The notes under the pieces: generated by a model | Databases searched by the model: none | The model's input: the letters and a program-made list of their open reading frames with translations, nothing else | Told to the model about the DNA's origin: nothing | Shown here: positions 21,239-32,279 of the stretch, piece by piece | Layout: each line of letters opens with the position of its first letter | Position numbering within the stretch: position 1 is the stretch's first letter | Source: Globodera rostochiensis | Taxonomy: Eukaryota; Nematoda; Chromadorea; Rhabditida; Heteroderidae | Length of the DNA: 64,000 nt | Direction: 5' to 3' | Assembly (NCBI GenBank): GCA_018350325.1 | Contig: JAEVLN010000005.1 | Coordinates: 3,048,142-3,112,141 of the forward strand | Translations under genes and position numbers: made by a program

Positions 21239-24200
21239 GCAAATTTTGGCCCCAATTTCCAATTCAACATTTCCGAAGAGATTTAGAAATTGAAAAATGA
21301 GGGCATTTGATGTGTTGTTGTCATTTTGCAAATTTAAACTGCAACTGTTGCCCCAAACCGGGTAGGCTGACCATCATCTAACCTTATTTTTACCAAGATT
21401 TTCCTGATTTTTTTTGTTGTTGTTTTTCTGATTTTTGCGTAGGCTGACCATCCATCATCTAACCTTATTTTTACCAAGATTTTCTTGATTTTTTTTTTGG
21501 TAGTTTTCCTGATTTTTGCGTAGGCTGATCAGTGATTTTTTAGCTGCTAAATCTGATTTTTTTGATTTTACAGGTGGTCGCCCTGGCTCCAAAAAATAGA
21601 GGCGCACGCTGAGTGATTTCTTCGTTCCCCGTGATGGAATTGGCGATTGAATTGTTAACCAATTTTAATGATCTGTTTATGTCATCTAACCATCTCAATG
21701 TGTGTATATTTCGACGCATTTTATCGCAATAAACGATTGAATTGTTAACCAATTTTAATGATCTGTTTATGTCATCTAACCATCTCAATGTGTTGTACGC
21801 ATTTTATCGCAATAAAAGACTGGCTCAGTTTTTGGCTCCCAAAATGTTTTTTTGTCTGATTAGTAATCGGGGCGCCCTCGAATGTTTTTTGTCTGATTAG
21901 TGATCGGGGCTTCCAAAATTTTTGGAGGTTTTTTGTCTATCAGTGATTGTGGGTTTATCAAACCATTTTCCTTTCACAAAGCAATTAAGGGGATTTTCAA
22001 TCTTTGGTGTCTTCTTTGCGAAACATTTTCTATTGGAAAAAATCAATCCTAAAACATATTTATGGGAAAATAAAAAAAACAAAATTTGATAAAATTCGGT
22101 CCTCACTTCAACACAAACTTCTTTTAACCGGTCAGGGTGGCGCCCGACCGGCTTCCAAAAATTTAATTTAGTTGCTACTAAATTAGAGTAAGGCGCGCCC
22201 TGCCGACCAACAAACAGCCAAAAGGTAGTTGATTTAGGGATTTGGTGAGTACTTTTATGTATGGGTTGCAGACTAATGCAGAGATAGAAACAAAAGGGGT
22301 GAAATAGTGAAGGGAATTGAAGAGGAAAAAAGAAGAGAGAGAGAGAGAGTAAACGACAGGTGAGAGAGGCAGAGAAATGTGCAAAGAGAGAGAGTTGACA
22401 GACAACATTACTCGCTCTCTCTCTTCTCTTTTCCTCTTCATTCCCTTCACTATTTCAGCCCTTTTGTTTCTATCTCTGCATTAGTCTGCAACCCATATAT
22501 AAAAGTACTCACCAAATCCCTAAATCAACTACCTTTTGGCTGTTTGTTGGTCGGCAGGGCGCGCCTTACTCTAATTTAGTAGCAACTAAATTAAATTTTT
22601 GGAAACCGTTCGGGGTGGCGACCGAACGGTTAAAAGAAGTTTATGTCGGAGTAAAGATTTGGGCATTGGCGCCGTCTTCAATTTCAGTGGGGTGTCGACA
22701 CAGTCGCCAAAAACCTAAATTTAGGCGGCTTAAAAACAAAAATTTTTTTAAATTGATTATTTTTTCCAAAAAACACAAAAAAAATGTAATTTTCTCCAAC
22801 CTGTTTTGCTGATGTTTCCTATATTTTGCAACAATTTCATCGGAATTTGTAGCCTTTGTTTTTCTAAAAAAAAAATAAAATAGACAAAAAATTGAACTGT
22901 TTCCGTTAACTTTTAACTTAAACTTTGGAAATTTAAAGCAAAAATTAAAGAAATTATGTTTATTAAACAATTTACTTTATATCAAATTCATTTGAGTGAT
23001 TCCTTTGCGTATATTTAGCAACGATGGAGCCGGAATTCTGGATCCATTGCGAGACGGAAATCTTGCAAAAATTAAGCTAAAAATAGAAACTTTAGTGCAT
23101 TATTTAAAATTAAAAATTTCCTGTTCAAAAACCCATTTGCTCACATCTCACACAAATTAGGACGGGGATTTTAAGGAGAAAAAAAATCTCGGGATTGGGA
23201 TTAAGGGGGAAAGGTACGTTTTGGTCCCGCCGTTTTGGTCCCACCGTTTTGGTCCCGCCGTTTTGGTCCCGATCAGTTTGGTCCCGCCCGTTTTGGTCCC
23301 GGGTACGTTTTGGTCCCAAATATTTTTCACATAAACAACTTGTTTCCGATAAATCCGGACTGCCAAATATCACACAATTACTGCTAACAATATTATACAA
23401 CAGATTATAAGTCGTCTAGAGGATCACACCTTTTACTTTTCAGAAAAAGAATATGATGTAAAGTTTTGATTATATTATCAGCGTCTCTCTAAAATTTGTT
23501 TAGCGCGTTTACAAAAGACTCGACAGCGAATTCAGCTCTATTGCATTAAAGCCACCCTAGGCTTAGGCCTAAGCTTAGGCTCGCTTAGGCTTAGGCTCAA
23601 TGCGCGCGTGGCGAGCGAAGCGAGCCGTAATAAGCTATCATCATTGAGAGTTGTACCTGAAACCAGGATTTCGTTTTCATCCACCCTACTGCAAACTCGC
23701 TTAAAAATGTCCTTTAACACCTTCAAATTACAAAATGCCATATTTGACAGTCCGGATTTATCGGAAACGAGTTGTTTATGTGAAAAATATTTGGGACCAA
23801 AACGTACCCGGGACCAAAACGGGCGGGACCAAACTGATCGGGACCAAAACGGCGGGACCAAAACGGTGGGACCAAAACGGCGGGACCAAAACGATACCCA
23901 CTCGATTAAGGAAAAGGTAAAATCCTAAAGAATGGAGGCTCCGATTTTTTTGTTTGTTTTGAATTTAGTCTAAAAATTTGCTTCCGCTCGTTTTCGGAGG
24001 TGGCTGATCAGTGATCATGAATCTGACATCAGATTTTGTACATATGTCTAAGATTGCCCGTAGGACTAATTGACGAAAATAAAGATTTGTAAATTTTCCG
24101 ATCTGTACTTTTCTCTAATCGAAAAAGTGCCCTTCTCTCTAATCGAAAAGTGCCGTCGCTGTCCTATGCAAAGTTTTATAGGGGGGTTTCGGGCTGCGTA

Positions 24201-24632
24201 GAATCCGAATTTGAGCTACGTTTTGGTCAATTTAGAACCCCGAACCTGAGTTCGAACATTTTGTCAGAAAAAAATATGCAGCAACTCCATTTTCGTTTTA
24301 AGATTTTGGTCAAATGCATTATCCGGCTTTGCCTTCTTGAACCCGGAACCCGAGTTCGAACATTTTGTCAAAAAAAATGCAGCAACTCCATTTGGTTTTA
24401 ATGACCGACAATTTTTTAATATAAAACCCTCCGGGTTTGATCGGGAAAACGCCGAATGTACCCCCTTTCCGCATTTTTAAAAAATCCTTTAAATTAGACA
24501 ATTTATTCATTTTTTTCAAGAAAATCTTGGTAAAAATAAGTTTAGAAGATGGATGGTCAGCCTACGCAAAAATCAGGAAAACAACAAAAAAAAAATCAGG
24601 AAAATCTTGGTAAAAATAAGGTTAGATGATGG

Positions 24633-24871
24633 TCAGCCTACCCGGTTTGGGGCAACAGTTGCAGTTGATGGAGGAGCAACAGTTGGCCACAGCAATGCCT
24701 TCTTCCACCAGACGAGATCCTTCTCAACGATCAAGCGCGAATGTTTGATGTCGGCCTTCCACAGCTTTAATGCTAAAAAATGTGAAAAATAGAGAAACAA
24801 TTGGTTTTTGTTTTGTGCAAATACTTTTACTTACCCTTCATCTCGGGAGGTTCGGTCGCCGATATTGGCAT
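24633..24871 (-). CDS. Small two-exon gene in foldback element, right copy
   Basis: Inverse copy of the gene at 15787-16025: exon 1 is 24835-24871 and exon 2 is 24633-24772. Start, splice sites, frame and stop all match. Both copies being intact could reflect recent duplication or gene conversion rather than selection. Confidence 0.5.
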
Positions 24872-25059
24872 CGTTCGGCACTTTATTTGGCTATTTGCTT
24901 AAAAAGTAAATTCAATATTATTAATTACCATAAATATGTAAAACAGACACACAGAAAAACAATAAACTACAATTTGTGACAAAACAAATCTCAGAAGTCT
25001 TACAAATTAGTCTCCCCAATTTCAATGCACTTTTGTCAAAACCGGATAATGCATTCGAC

Positions 25060-26560
25060 TATAATCTTTTAACCAAATGGAGTTGCTGCATTTTTTTTTG
25101 ACAAAATGTTCGAACTCGGGTTCCGGGGTTCTAGAAGGCAAAGCCGGATAATGCATTCGACCAAAATCTTAAAACCAAATGGAGTTGCTGCATTTTTTTT
25201 GACAAAATGTTCGAACTCGGGTTCCGGGGTTCTAGAAGGCAAAGCCGGATAATGCATTCGACCAAAATCTTAAAACCAAATGGAGTTGCTGCATTTTTTT
25301 TTGACAAAATGTTCGAACTCGGGTTCCGGGGTTCTAGAAGGCAAAGCCGGATAATGCATTCGACCAAAATCTTAAAACCAAAAGGAGTTGCTGCATTTTT
25401 TTGACAAAATGTTCGAACTCGGGTTCCGGGGTTCTAGAAGGCAAAGCCGGATAATGCATTCGACCAAACTCTTAAAACCAAATGGAGTTGCTGCATTTTT
25501 TTTTGACAAAATGTTCGAACTCGGGTTCCGGGGTTCTAGAAGGCAAACCCGGATAATGCATTTGACCAAAATCTTAAAACCAAATGGAGTTGTTGCATTT
25601 TTTTTTGACAAAATGTTCGAACTCGGGTTCCGGGGTTCTAGAAGGCAAAGCCGGATAATGCATTCGACCAAAATCTTAAAACCAAATGGAGTTGCTGCAT
25701 TTTTTTTTGACAAAATGTTCGAACTCGGGTTCCGGGGTTCTAGAAGGCAAACCCGGATAATGCATTTGACCAAAATCTTAAAACCAAATGGAGTTGCTGC
25801 ATTTTTTTTTGACAAAATGTTCGAACTCGGGTTCCGGGGTTCTAGAAGGCAAAGCCGGATAATGCATTCGACCAAACTCTTAAAACCAAATGGAGTTGCT
25901 GCATTTTTTTTTGACAAAATGTTCGAACTCGGGTTCCGGGGTTCTAGAAGGCAAACCCGGATAATGCATTTGACCAAAATCTTAAAACCAAATGGAGTTG
26001 CTGCATTTTTTTTTGACAAAATGTTCGAACTCGGGTTCCGGGGTTCTAGAAGGCAAAGCCGGATAATGCATTCGACCAAACTCTTAAAACCAAATGGAGT
26101 TGCTGCATTTTTTTTTGACAAAATGTTCGAACTCGGGTTCCGGGGTTCTAGAAGGCAAACCCGGATAATGCATTTGACCAAAATCTTAAAACCAAATGGA
26201 GTTGCTGCATTTTTTTTTGACAAAATGTTCGAACTCGGGTTCCGGGGTTCTAGAAGGCAAACCCGGATAATGCATTCGACCAAACTCTTAAAACCAAATG
26301 GAGTTGCTGCATTTTTTTGACAAAATGTTCGAACTCGGGTTCCGGGGTTCTAGAAGGCAAACCCGGATAATGCATTCGACCAAACTCTTAAAACCAAATG
26401 GAGTTGCTGCATTTTTTTTTGACAAAATGTTCGAACTCGGGTTCCGGGGTTCTAGAAGGCAAAGCCGGATAATGCATTCGACCAAAATCTTAAAACCAAA
26501 AGGAGTTGCTGCATTTTTTTGACAAAATGTTCGAACTCGGGTTCCGGGTTCTAAATTGAC
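25060..26560 (-). repeat. Expanded 102-bp tandem array, about 15 units
   Basis: Units differ by few bases, and two unit types alternate (CGACCAAACTC / TGACCAAAATC; AAAGCCGG / AAACCCGG), giving a higher-order dimer of about 204 bp in the middle of the array. Both strands stay open for about 300 codons (34-residue repeats such as LEPRNPSSNILSKKNAATPF), an effect of the period and not evidence of protein. Confidence 0.93.
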
Positions 26561-26834
26561 CAAAACGTAGCTCAAATTCGGATTCTACGCAGCCCGAACC
26601 CCCCTATAAAACTTGCATAGGACGGCGACGACACTTTTCGATTAGAGAGAAAGGCACTTTTTCGATTAGAGAAATGTACAGATCGGAAAATTTACAAATC
26701 TTTTTTTGGAAATTCATTCAGCTCAAAATTAATACGAAAAAATTTCGAAATAATTTTGTCGATATTTTTCGAGATATTAAAATTTTCGATTGGCTTTAAA
26801 GTCTTTTCTCTACTAAAAATGTTTAATCAATCAC

Positions 26835-27708
26835 CTAATGCTGAACGAACACAAGTTGTGTAGGCCATTAACGAGTCATAGTCCTCCGAGCGTTGCCAAT
26901 ATTTCGTGCAAGCCTTAAAATTCTTTCTTTTTTTTGCAGGATTCAAACAAATACATTTATCTCAATTTGTGCATTTGGCAACACCGTTTTCAAAATATGC
27001 AACTAAATAATAAATTTAAAAAATAAAATAAAACAAATAAATATTTTTGACTTGCAAAGCGCCATTATCGGAACTGGAAAATTCCGGCTGTGAAAATTCC
27101 ATGTTCGCCCAGTCGAGCAAAAATTTTCTGGCAAAGAGCGTGTTTTTAACCTTAAAATTGAATTTACTAAATTTAACAAATTTGTAAACGCTTTACCAAA
27201 TAATTTCCTGACATAATTTCCCAATTAAAAAATCTCTCATAAAAAATTAAATCGACGCGGTCGTCAATCCACTAAAAATATTTAAAAAATATATATATTA
27301 TATATTTTTTTAATCTTAGTTATTTGATTTTGAAATTTCTATAAATATAAATATATTAAACATATATTTAAACAGGTACTTAAATGTAATGAAGGTAAAC
27401 ACCAAGGATGTAAATGTTTAAAAAAAAGTTATTGTCTGGACCCAAAACTACGAAAAATCCGCCATAATTTTCATTTTTGACAAAAAGTTAAGAATCCGGT
27501 ATTCCGGACCCAAAATGTCCCAAAACCGGAATCCGGTTACAAGCTGGTAAATTAATATTTTATTTTTTTTAATTGAGAAAAATTTAAAATTGATTACCTC
27601 TTCAATGCAATGATTTGGATTCACCACACCAGAATCCGCGTCCAACACTAACATCCAACCGGTGTCAGGCAAATAAGCCGAAGCAATGCAATGTTTGCGG
27701 AAGAAAAG
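26835..27708 (-). pseudogene. DUF273 family gene, copy 2 (truncated both ends)
   Basis: Inverse copy of the middle exons of copy 1: [14 protein letters not shown] ... [15 protein letters not shown] (about 27598-27708), the [11 protein letters not shown] exon, the SSDNGALQ exon, and the last exon ending CVRSALG. The N-terminal two exons are absent because the palindrome arm ends in the preceding intron, and the C-terminal exons are missing as in copy 1. A conserved D is G here (TGW for TDW). The intron at about 27280-27450 is heavily diverged from copy 1. Confidence 0.85.
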
Positions 27709-27847
27709 CTTAATGAATTTAAACATTTAATCATTTTCCACATTTATTATCCATATTTTAATCAATTTTTGAATTTTTGTCCATTTTTTTGTGCTCATAT
27801 TTGGCAAAATTTTGTCCATATAGGCTAAATGTTAAGAGCAAAGCGTT

Positions 27848-28384
27848 CAGAGTCCTGGTGCCTATCGGCACCGCTGACCCCCTCCTTCTTCACATCTTTC
27901 TGAATTTTTTTTGTTGCGAATCTTTATTTATTCTAAAAAAAAATAATATTTTTGAGTTACCATTTAAAAACTTACTTCATACGATTTAAATTTTACATAA
28001 ATCTTAACTAATAGAGTCTCTCCCTATGTTTTTCAAAAATTGCAAAAGGTTTTACTACGAATTTTGAAGAAAAAGACAATAATCGACAAAATTCTGGCTT
28101 GCAGTTCCGAACCGAACCGTAGAACCGGGATTTTTTGGTTTGGTTCAGGGATTTCGGTTTGCATAACCGAAAGGCTTTGGTTCTCAAAATATTTGCCAAT
28201 TCATATATTTTTAATCTATTTTATTGGGTTTTGAAAATTGACCCAATATTCAAAAGAGAACATTTTAAAGAGAATTCTTTAATTACATGAATCAGCCCAT
28301 CACCACCAACGAAAAATATTGGCAATTCCAAAACAAAATGAAAAATGCTTTAATCGAATCTTCGACCTAACCCACAAATCCCCT
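27848..28384. repeat. Repeats at the palindrome edge
   Basis: One half of a GC hairpin (27858-27880), then a block with GAACCGTAGAACCGGGATTT and TTGCATAACCGAAAGGCTT that recurs at 28438-28505. I see no gene. Confidence 0.5.
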
Positions 28385-28437
28385 AGTTTTTCAATTTCTA
28401 ATTCTCATTGGCAATGTTGAACTGGAAATTGGGGCCA
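28385..28437 (-). pseudogene. SPRY terminal-exon crumb
   Basis: On the minus strand it reads the [12 protein letters not shown] end typical of the SPRY genes here, then the usual 3' flank, and breaks at 28438 against the ACCGTAGAACCGGG repeat. Only the last ~15 codons remain. Confidence 0.7.
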
Positions 28438-28904
28438 ATTCCGAACCGTAGAACCGGGATTTTTTGGTTCGGTTCCGGGATTTCGCTTTGCATAACCGAA
28501 AGGCTTCGTTTGAGCAGATGAGCAAGGAGAAGCTTTGGTGTAGCAACAAAAGGCATAGCAATAAGTAGGCCGGGAAGTAGGGAGATTAGTAACGCAATTT
28601 GGGTTCAAGATGAGATGATTAAGAGCGGACAAAACGAATTGTGTGTACATTGTACAACTGTTACATCGATCGTATATCTTTCCAAAGTAAAAAGAGGGCT
28701 TTCTGAACAATTTATGCAAGCAAAATAAAGGCATAGCCGTAAATTCATATAATTTAATCTAATTTTATTGGGTTTGAAATTATAATCCAACTGAGAAAAT
28801 TTTAAAGAGAATTCTTTAATTATTTAAATCAGCCCCGCCCCCCCCCCCCCCACCAACGAAAAATATGGATAATTCGAAAACAAAATGAATTGAAAAATGC
28901 TTTA

Positions 28905-29527
28905 ATCGACAGCAAACCAACAAATCCCCTCATTTTTCAGTTTCTAAATGCCATCGACAATGTTGAATTTAAAGTTTGGCCCAAAATTGGCTTCAACCAG
29001 AGTATTCAATGGCATTTGTTTAGTCGCAAGTCCAATGTGAATATAGCTAAATATAATAATATAAGCACAACAAATGTTTATATTTATAAATTACCCCATT
29101 GTTCTCTCTAAGATTTTCACTTCAAAGTAGAAAATGCCGTAAGGATTTTCCGGCATTTGCTTTTCAGCGCGGACAGAGCTCGCCCCTAAACTATCTCCAT
29201 TCCGTTGGACAATCAATCGATCGGGCCCAATGAGTGCGAGTTTGTAGTGACATGCCGTAGGATCCCATCGATTGATTAGCCCTAAGAAATATAATTTTCA
29301 TTTTTAAATATTAAAGCTAAAACTGAAGCTTAAAAAGGTAGAGAATTTCTCCGAACTCTGAACAAAAAATTCTTCGGAAGGGTCCAAATTAGAGGAAGTT
29401 GGCCACAAATATTCTGAGAATGTTGGAAATTAAAAGAATTTTAATAATTATTAATAATCGATCGATTTCTTTACCCTGATCAGCTGTTATGTCCCCTGCA
29501 GTGGTTGTTTCGGCCGAAATTGACATG
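28905..29527 (-). pseudogene. Coiled-coil/SPRY gene relic with deleted core
   Basis: In minus-strand order: a first exon starting MSISAETTTAGDITADQ (about 29477-29527), a decayed coiled-coil exon (TNLDPSEE region, about 29370-29420), the RWD exon ([20 protein letters not shown], about 29180-29283), the YFEV-type stretch near 29110-29180, the start of the core exon ([12 protein letters not shown], about 28990-29030), then a direct jump to the last codons of the terminal exon (FGPNF ... NIVDGI). The DVVGCG core is deleted. It shows the first-exon sequence also seen in the 51.4-53.5 kb gene. Confidence 0.8.
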
Positions 29528-29827
29528 TTAAATTTACTCGAAATTTTAACTTTTAGTTCTAAAATGACAAATTTTTAAACTGAACATTTAACCGTTTTGA
29601 ATGAATTGACATTATTTATAAATTGAAAGTTGGCACTTTCTTTGTTGACCCGGTAATGCACAATCAAGATGGCCAGAAACAGGAAATTTTTAGCGGAGTA
29701 TTTTATGAATAAAAACTTAAATCGATGTTTGGGAGGGCCAATTTTGGAATCAAAAAATAGAGCGGTACAAAATTAGGTAACTTTTACCAATAAATGCCAG
29801 AAAGCGATTGATATAATAAAACATATT

Positions 29828-29925
29828 TGGGGGGGGGGGGATGCGGGGGAGGAGGCTCAGGCCTAAGCCTAAGCCTAACGAACCCCAAGCTTAGGGGCTT
29901 AGGCTTAAGCCTAACGAACCCCTAA
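29828..29925. repeat. G run followed by TTAGGC-type hexamers
   Basis: A run of ten or more G residues, then AGGCCTAAGCCTAAGCCTAA, then further copies in both orientations around CGAACCCC. The same combination of words occurs at 20275-20370. Confidence 0.65.
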
Positions 29926-30379
29926 ATGTCTAACTTTTTCCCAGTTTTAGGCTTTGGAGTTAGTTACTTAAAACAAAAAAGTCGTTTTTCCTTAAGCGCC
30001 GAACTGGTGGCGCCGAAACGACCCCGACCGAAATTTAAAATAGTAATTTGTGCAAATTTCAGACATATTTTCCTACTCTTTAAATCATCAAAAAAGTTTA
30101 AAAATTTCTAATTGTGCTAAGACTATAGAAAAGACAAGTCACTGAGTCATCAATTTACTTTGGTGGAATCCTATTAAAAAGATTGAAATTTTGTCAAAAG
30201 TTCGCAAGACCACCGACCGCCCTGTCCTCGGCAAAAATTAAAAAACCGGCACCCCCCGACATTCGAAATTATTTCGAAAATCGAAAATCAAAGGGAAAAT
30301 AAAGTCGAAAATCGACAGTCGAAATTTTGATACCGTTAACCGCCCGCGGTTACGGGTAACCGTGAGGGCATGCCTGGTT

Positions 30380-30739
30380 TAAAGCGTGAAAAAACAGTTT
30401 AGTCTTTTGAAATTCCTTTCTCACAATTTGCGGGGTCAACATTTTGCTGGGAGCAAATAAACAATTCAAATTTATATGATAAAAAAAAGAATAATCATTT
30501 AAAACATTCATTTATTTAAAAAAAACTCTCTCATTTTAGAAGCTAACATTTTGGAAATTCTTGCTAAATTTAAGTTAAGTCTGGTGATTTGGCTTATGTC
30601 TTCTATTCGTTAATAAGATTTCTAATTTTATAGAAATTAGCATGTCATATTGAAGAGCAAATTGGCTGGTTAAATGAGGACCAGCAGAAGCTCGTTTCCA
30701 TTAATCAGTTTTTGTTGATGCAAAGTGACCAGAAGGCAA
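30380..30739 (+). pseudogene. 5' fragment of a coiled-coil/SPRY gene
   Basis: 30640-30739 reads as the first coiled-coil exon of the 38.2-40.9 and 42.8 kb genes ([20 protein letters not shown]), but the initiating segment is damaged: ATGTCATATTGA replaces ATGTCAAATTTG. It breaks at 30739. The preceding 250 bp (CAACATTTTGCTGGGAGCAA and GCAACAA/TAAATTTAAG-type words) match the upstream region of the other copies, so a promoter-proximal piece was duplicated with it. Confidence 0.75.
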
Positions 30740-30895
30740 CCACCAAAAAGCAACAAAAAAAACCGAAAAAAACTTTAAATGAAACAGCCAGGCTTTAAAC
30801 CTCGCATTGTAATTCCAACGGCAAACGCCGACGTCGAATTTGCGACTCATTGTTTAAAGCATCATTAGACATTTTATGTTTAGTCTAAAAACAAA
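30740..30895 (-). repeat. Dispersed 155-bp segment, possible F-box-like gene start
   Basis: Almost identical to 47468-47630. On the minus strand an ATG opens SNDALNNESQIRRRRLPLELQCEV, whose RLPLELQCEV resembles the start of a nematode F-box domain, then stops; two missing T residues would explain the break. The junction with the coiled-coil fragment at 30739/30740 is abrupt. Identity as F-box is a guess from a ten-residue pattern. Confidence 0.35.
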
Positions 30896-31305
30896 AAAAC
30901 AGAAAAATATTTAACTACCTGTAAATTAATATATTTTAAAAATTATTTATTCTTTGTAAAAATGGGGCAAAATGTTGACCCATAAAAAAAGAAAATCCCA
31001 TTTTAATCAATGGGTAAAAGATTATTTATTTGAATTCTTTTGAAACGCAAATTCACCGACGCCAATCATCGCCAGCAGCCCAACAGCAGAGCACGTCCAG
31101 TCCAGCAAGTGCATAAATACTCACAATTTGCTTCGTTAACCATCCATCGGGCATTCATTTACTTTTTTGTTGTGCCTATACTTTCCCATCTTCACGCCGA
31201 CCGCCCATTTTAATAAATAAATAAATTCCTTTTCACCATTTTGCTTCAATTAAATTAGATGATTACTCAATTTTTATTTTCGTTATTGAAATTTGCATTT
31301 TACGT

Positions 31306-31698
31306 CTAAGACTCAAAACCACTTTTATAGGGTTTTTAGGTGCTGAAACCGATAGAACAATCAAAATTTTTTGTCGCTTCGCCTTTAAACCGGTTTTTGA
31401 ACGGTTTAAAAATTGCCAAAAATGGAGATTTTTGACCAAAATTTTGTATCTTCCTGTGGACCAATTGCAACAAATTTAGTATCATTCGACAGCTCTCGAC
31501 TAGATAAATCGATCTAGATATGACGGGATACGATCAGACGCCATCGGGAGAACACAAAATTTTGGTCAAAAATCTCCATTTTTGGCAATTTTTAAACCGT
31601 TCAAAAACCGGTTTAAAGGCGGAGCGACAAAAAAAAATTAATTATTCTATCGGTTTTAGCACCTAAAAAACCCTATAAAAGTGGTTTTGAGTGATTTC
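31306..31698. mobile_element. About 390-bp foldback element
   Basis: ACTCAAAACCACTTTTATAGG at the left is mirrored by CCTATAAAAGTGGTTTTGAGT at the right, and most of the length pairs, including AAACCGGTTTTTGAACGGTTT. A half copy is at 37801-37965 and a diverged central piece at about 57940-58050. Confidence 0.8.
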
Positions 31699-31716
31699 GA
31701 GTCTGGGTGCTATGAT

Positions 31717-32271
31717 TAGGGCCGCTAATTATATGGACAAAAAATCTCGAAATATGGCCATAAAATATGGATGAAAAATTGCAAAATATGGACCAAATAT
31801 GGACAAAAATTGCAAAATATGGACGAAATATGGATAAAAAATTTTCAAATATTGCAAAAAATGGGCAAGATTTTCTAATAAAAGTACTAAGTTCAAAAAT
31901 TTTTATATGCAAATTAAAGGCATTTCAGAGAAATTTAAGCAGAATTTTAAAAATTTTCTATTTTTTGGTGGCAGAATTTTTAGTCATGAAAAAGTCAATT
32001 TTTAAGGCTGCATATTTTGAAATTTTGAAAAAGTCGATCCTTAGGGGTGTATTTTTCGTTTTTATTGCATTTTTGTTAAGGAATTTTTTGAAAAATGGCG
32101 AAATATGGAAAAAATATGGAATATGGATAAAAATCGTAAAATATGGAAAAATATGGATTGTAAAATGGGCTCTAGAAGCTCCAACCAAACTTAAAAACAC
32201 TATTTATGTTATTTATACGCTGTTCCGAGTGCGCAAAAAAAATATGGATTTCCATATAATTAGCGGCCCTA
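31717..32271. mobile_element. 555-bp hAT-type element with AATATGGAC repeats
   Basis: The ends are TAGGGCCGCTAATTATATGG and CCATATAATTAGCGGCCCTA, with a perfect gctatgat duplication (31709-31716, 32272-32279). AAAATATGGAC/GAAATATGGA repeats follow each end. The long + frame over it (181 codons, MDEKLQNMDQIWTK...) is a by-product of those repeats. A right-half copy lies at about 53660-53925. Confidence 0.92.
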
Positions 32272-32279
32272 GCTATGAT

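Larger units (their letters stand above)
24080..26702. mobile_element. Foldback element with tandem-array ends (right copy)
   Basis: Inverse copy of 14976-16785 with the same outer ends (GATTTGTAAATTTTCCGATC / its inverse). The short array is at 24230-24400, the core gene at 24633-24871, and the long array at 25060-26560. Size differs from the left copy only through unit number. Confidence 0.7.
21117..27847. repeat. Right arm of the giant inverted duplication
   Basis: Near-identical inverse of 13683-19756. It carries a SPRY 3' exon, the 90-bp duplication, foldback MITE 22117-22637, the TTTTGGTCCC element, the foldback element with its gene, and a DUF273 remnant. Pairing offsets shift by about +10 units of 102 bp in one array and -2 in the other. 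It ends abruptly at 27847 next to a GC hairpin repeat (GTGCCTATCGGCACCGC). Confidence 0.93.

Noticed and set aside
25372..26320. Open frames of about 300 codons on both strands
   Set aside because: They follow from the 102-bp (34-codon) tandem period with no stop in the unit in one frame of each strand; both strands open at once argues against a protein.
25060..26560. CRISPR-like regular array
   Set aside because: The units are tandem 102-bp satellites with no unique spacers, in a eukaryotic intron-rich genome.
13683..27847. Palindrome as a simple assembly duplication
   Set aside because: The arms differ in array copy number, in a rewritten intron and in scattered bases, and the spacer is unique, which argues for a real structure; only long reads can settle it.
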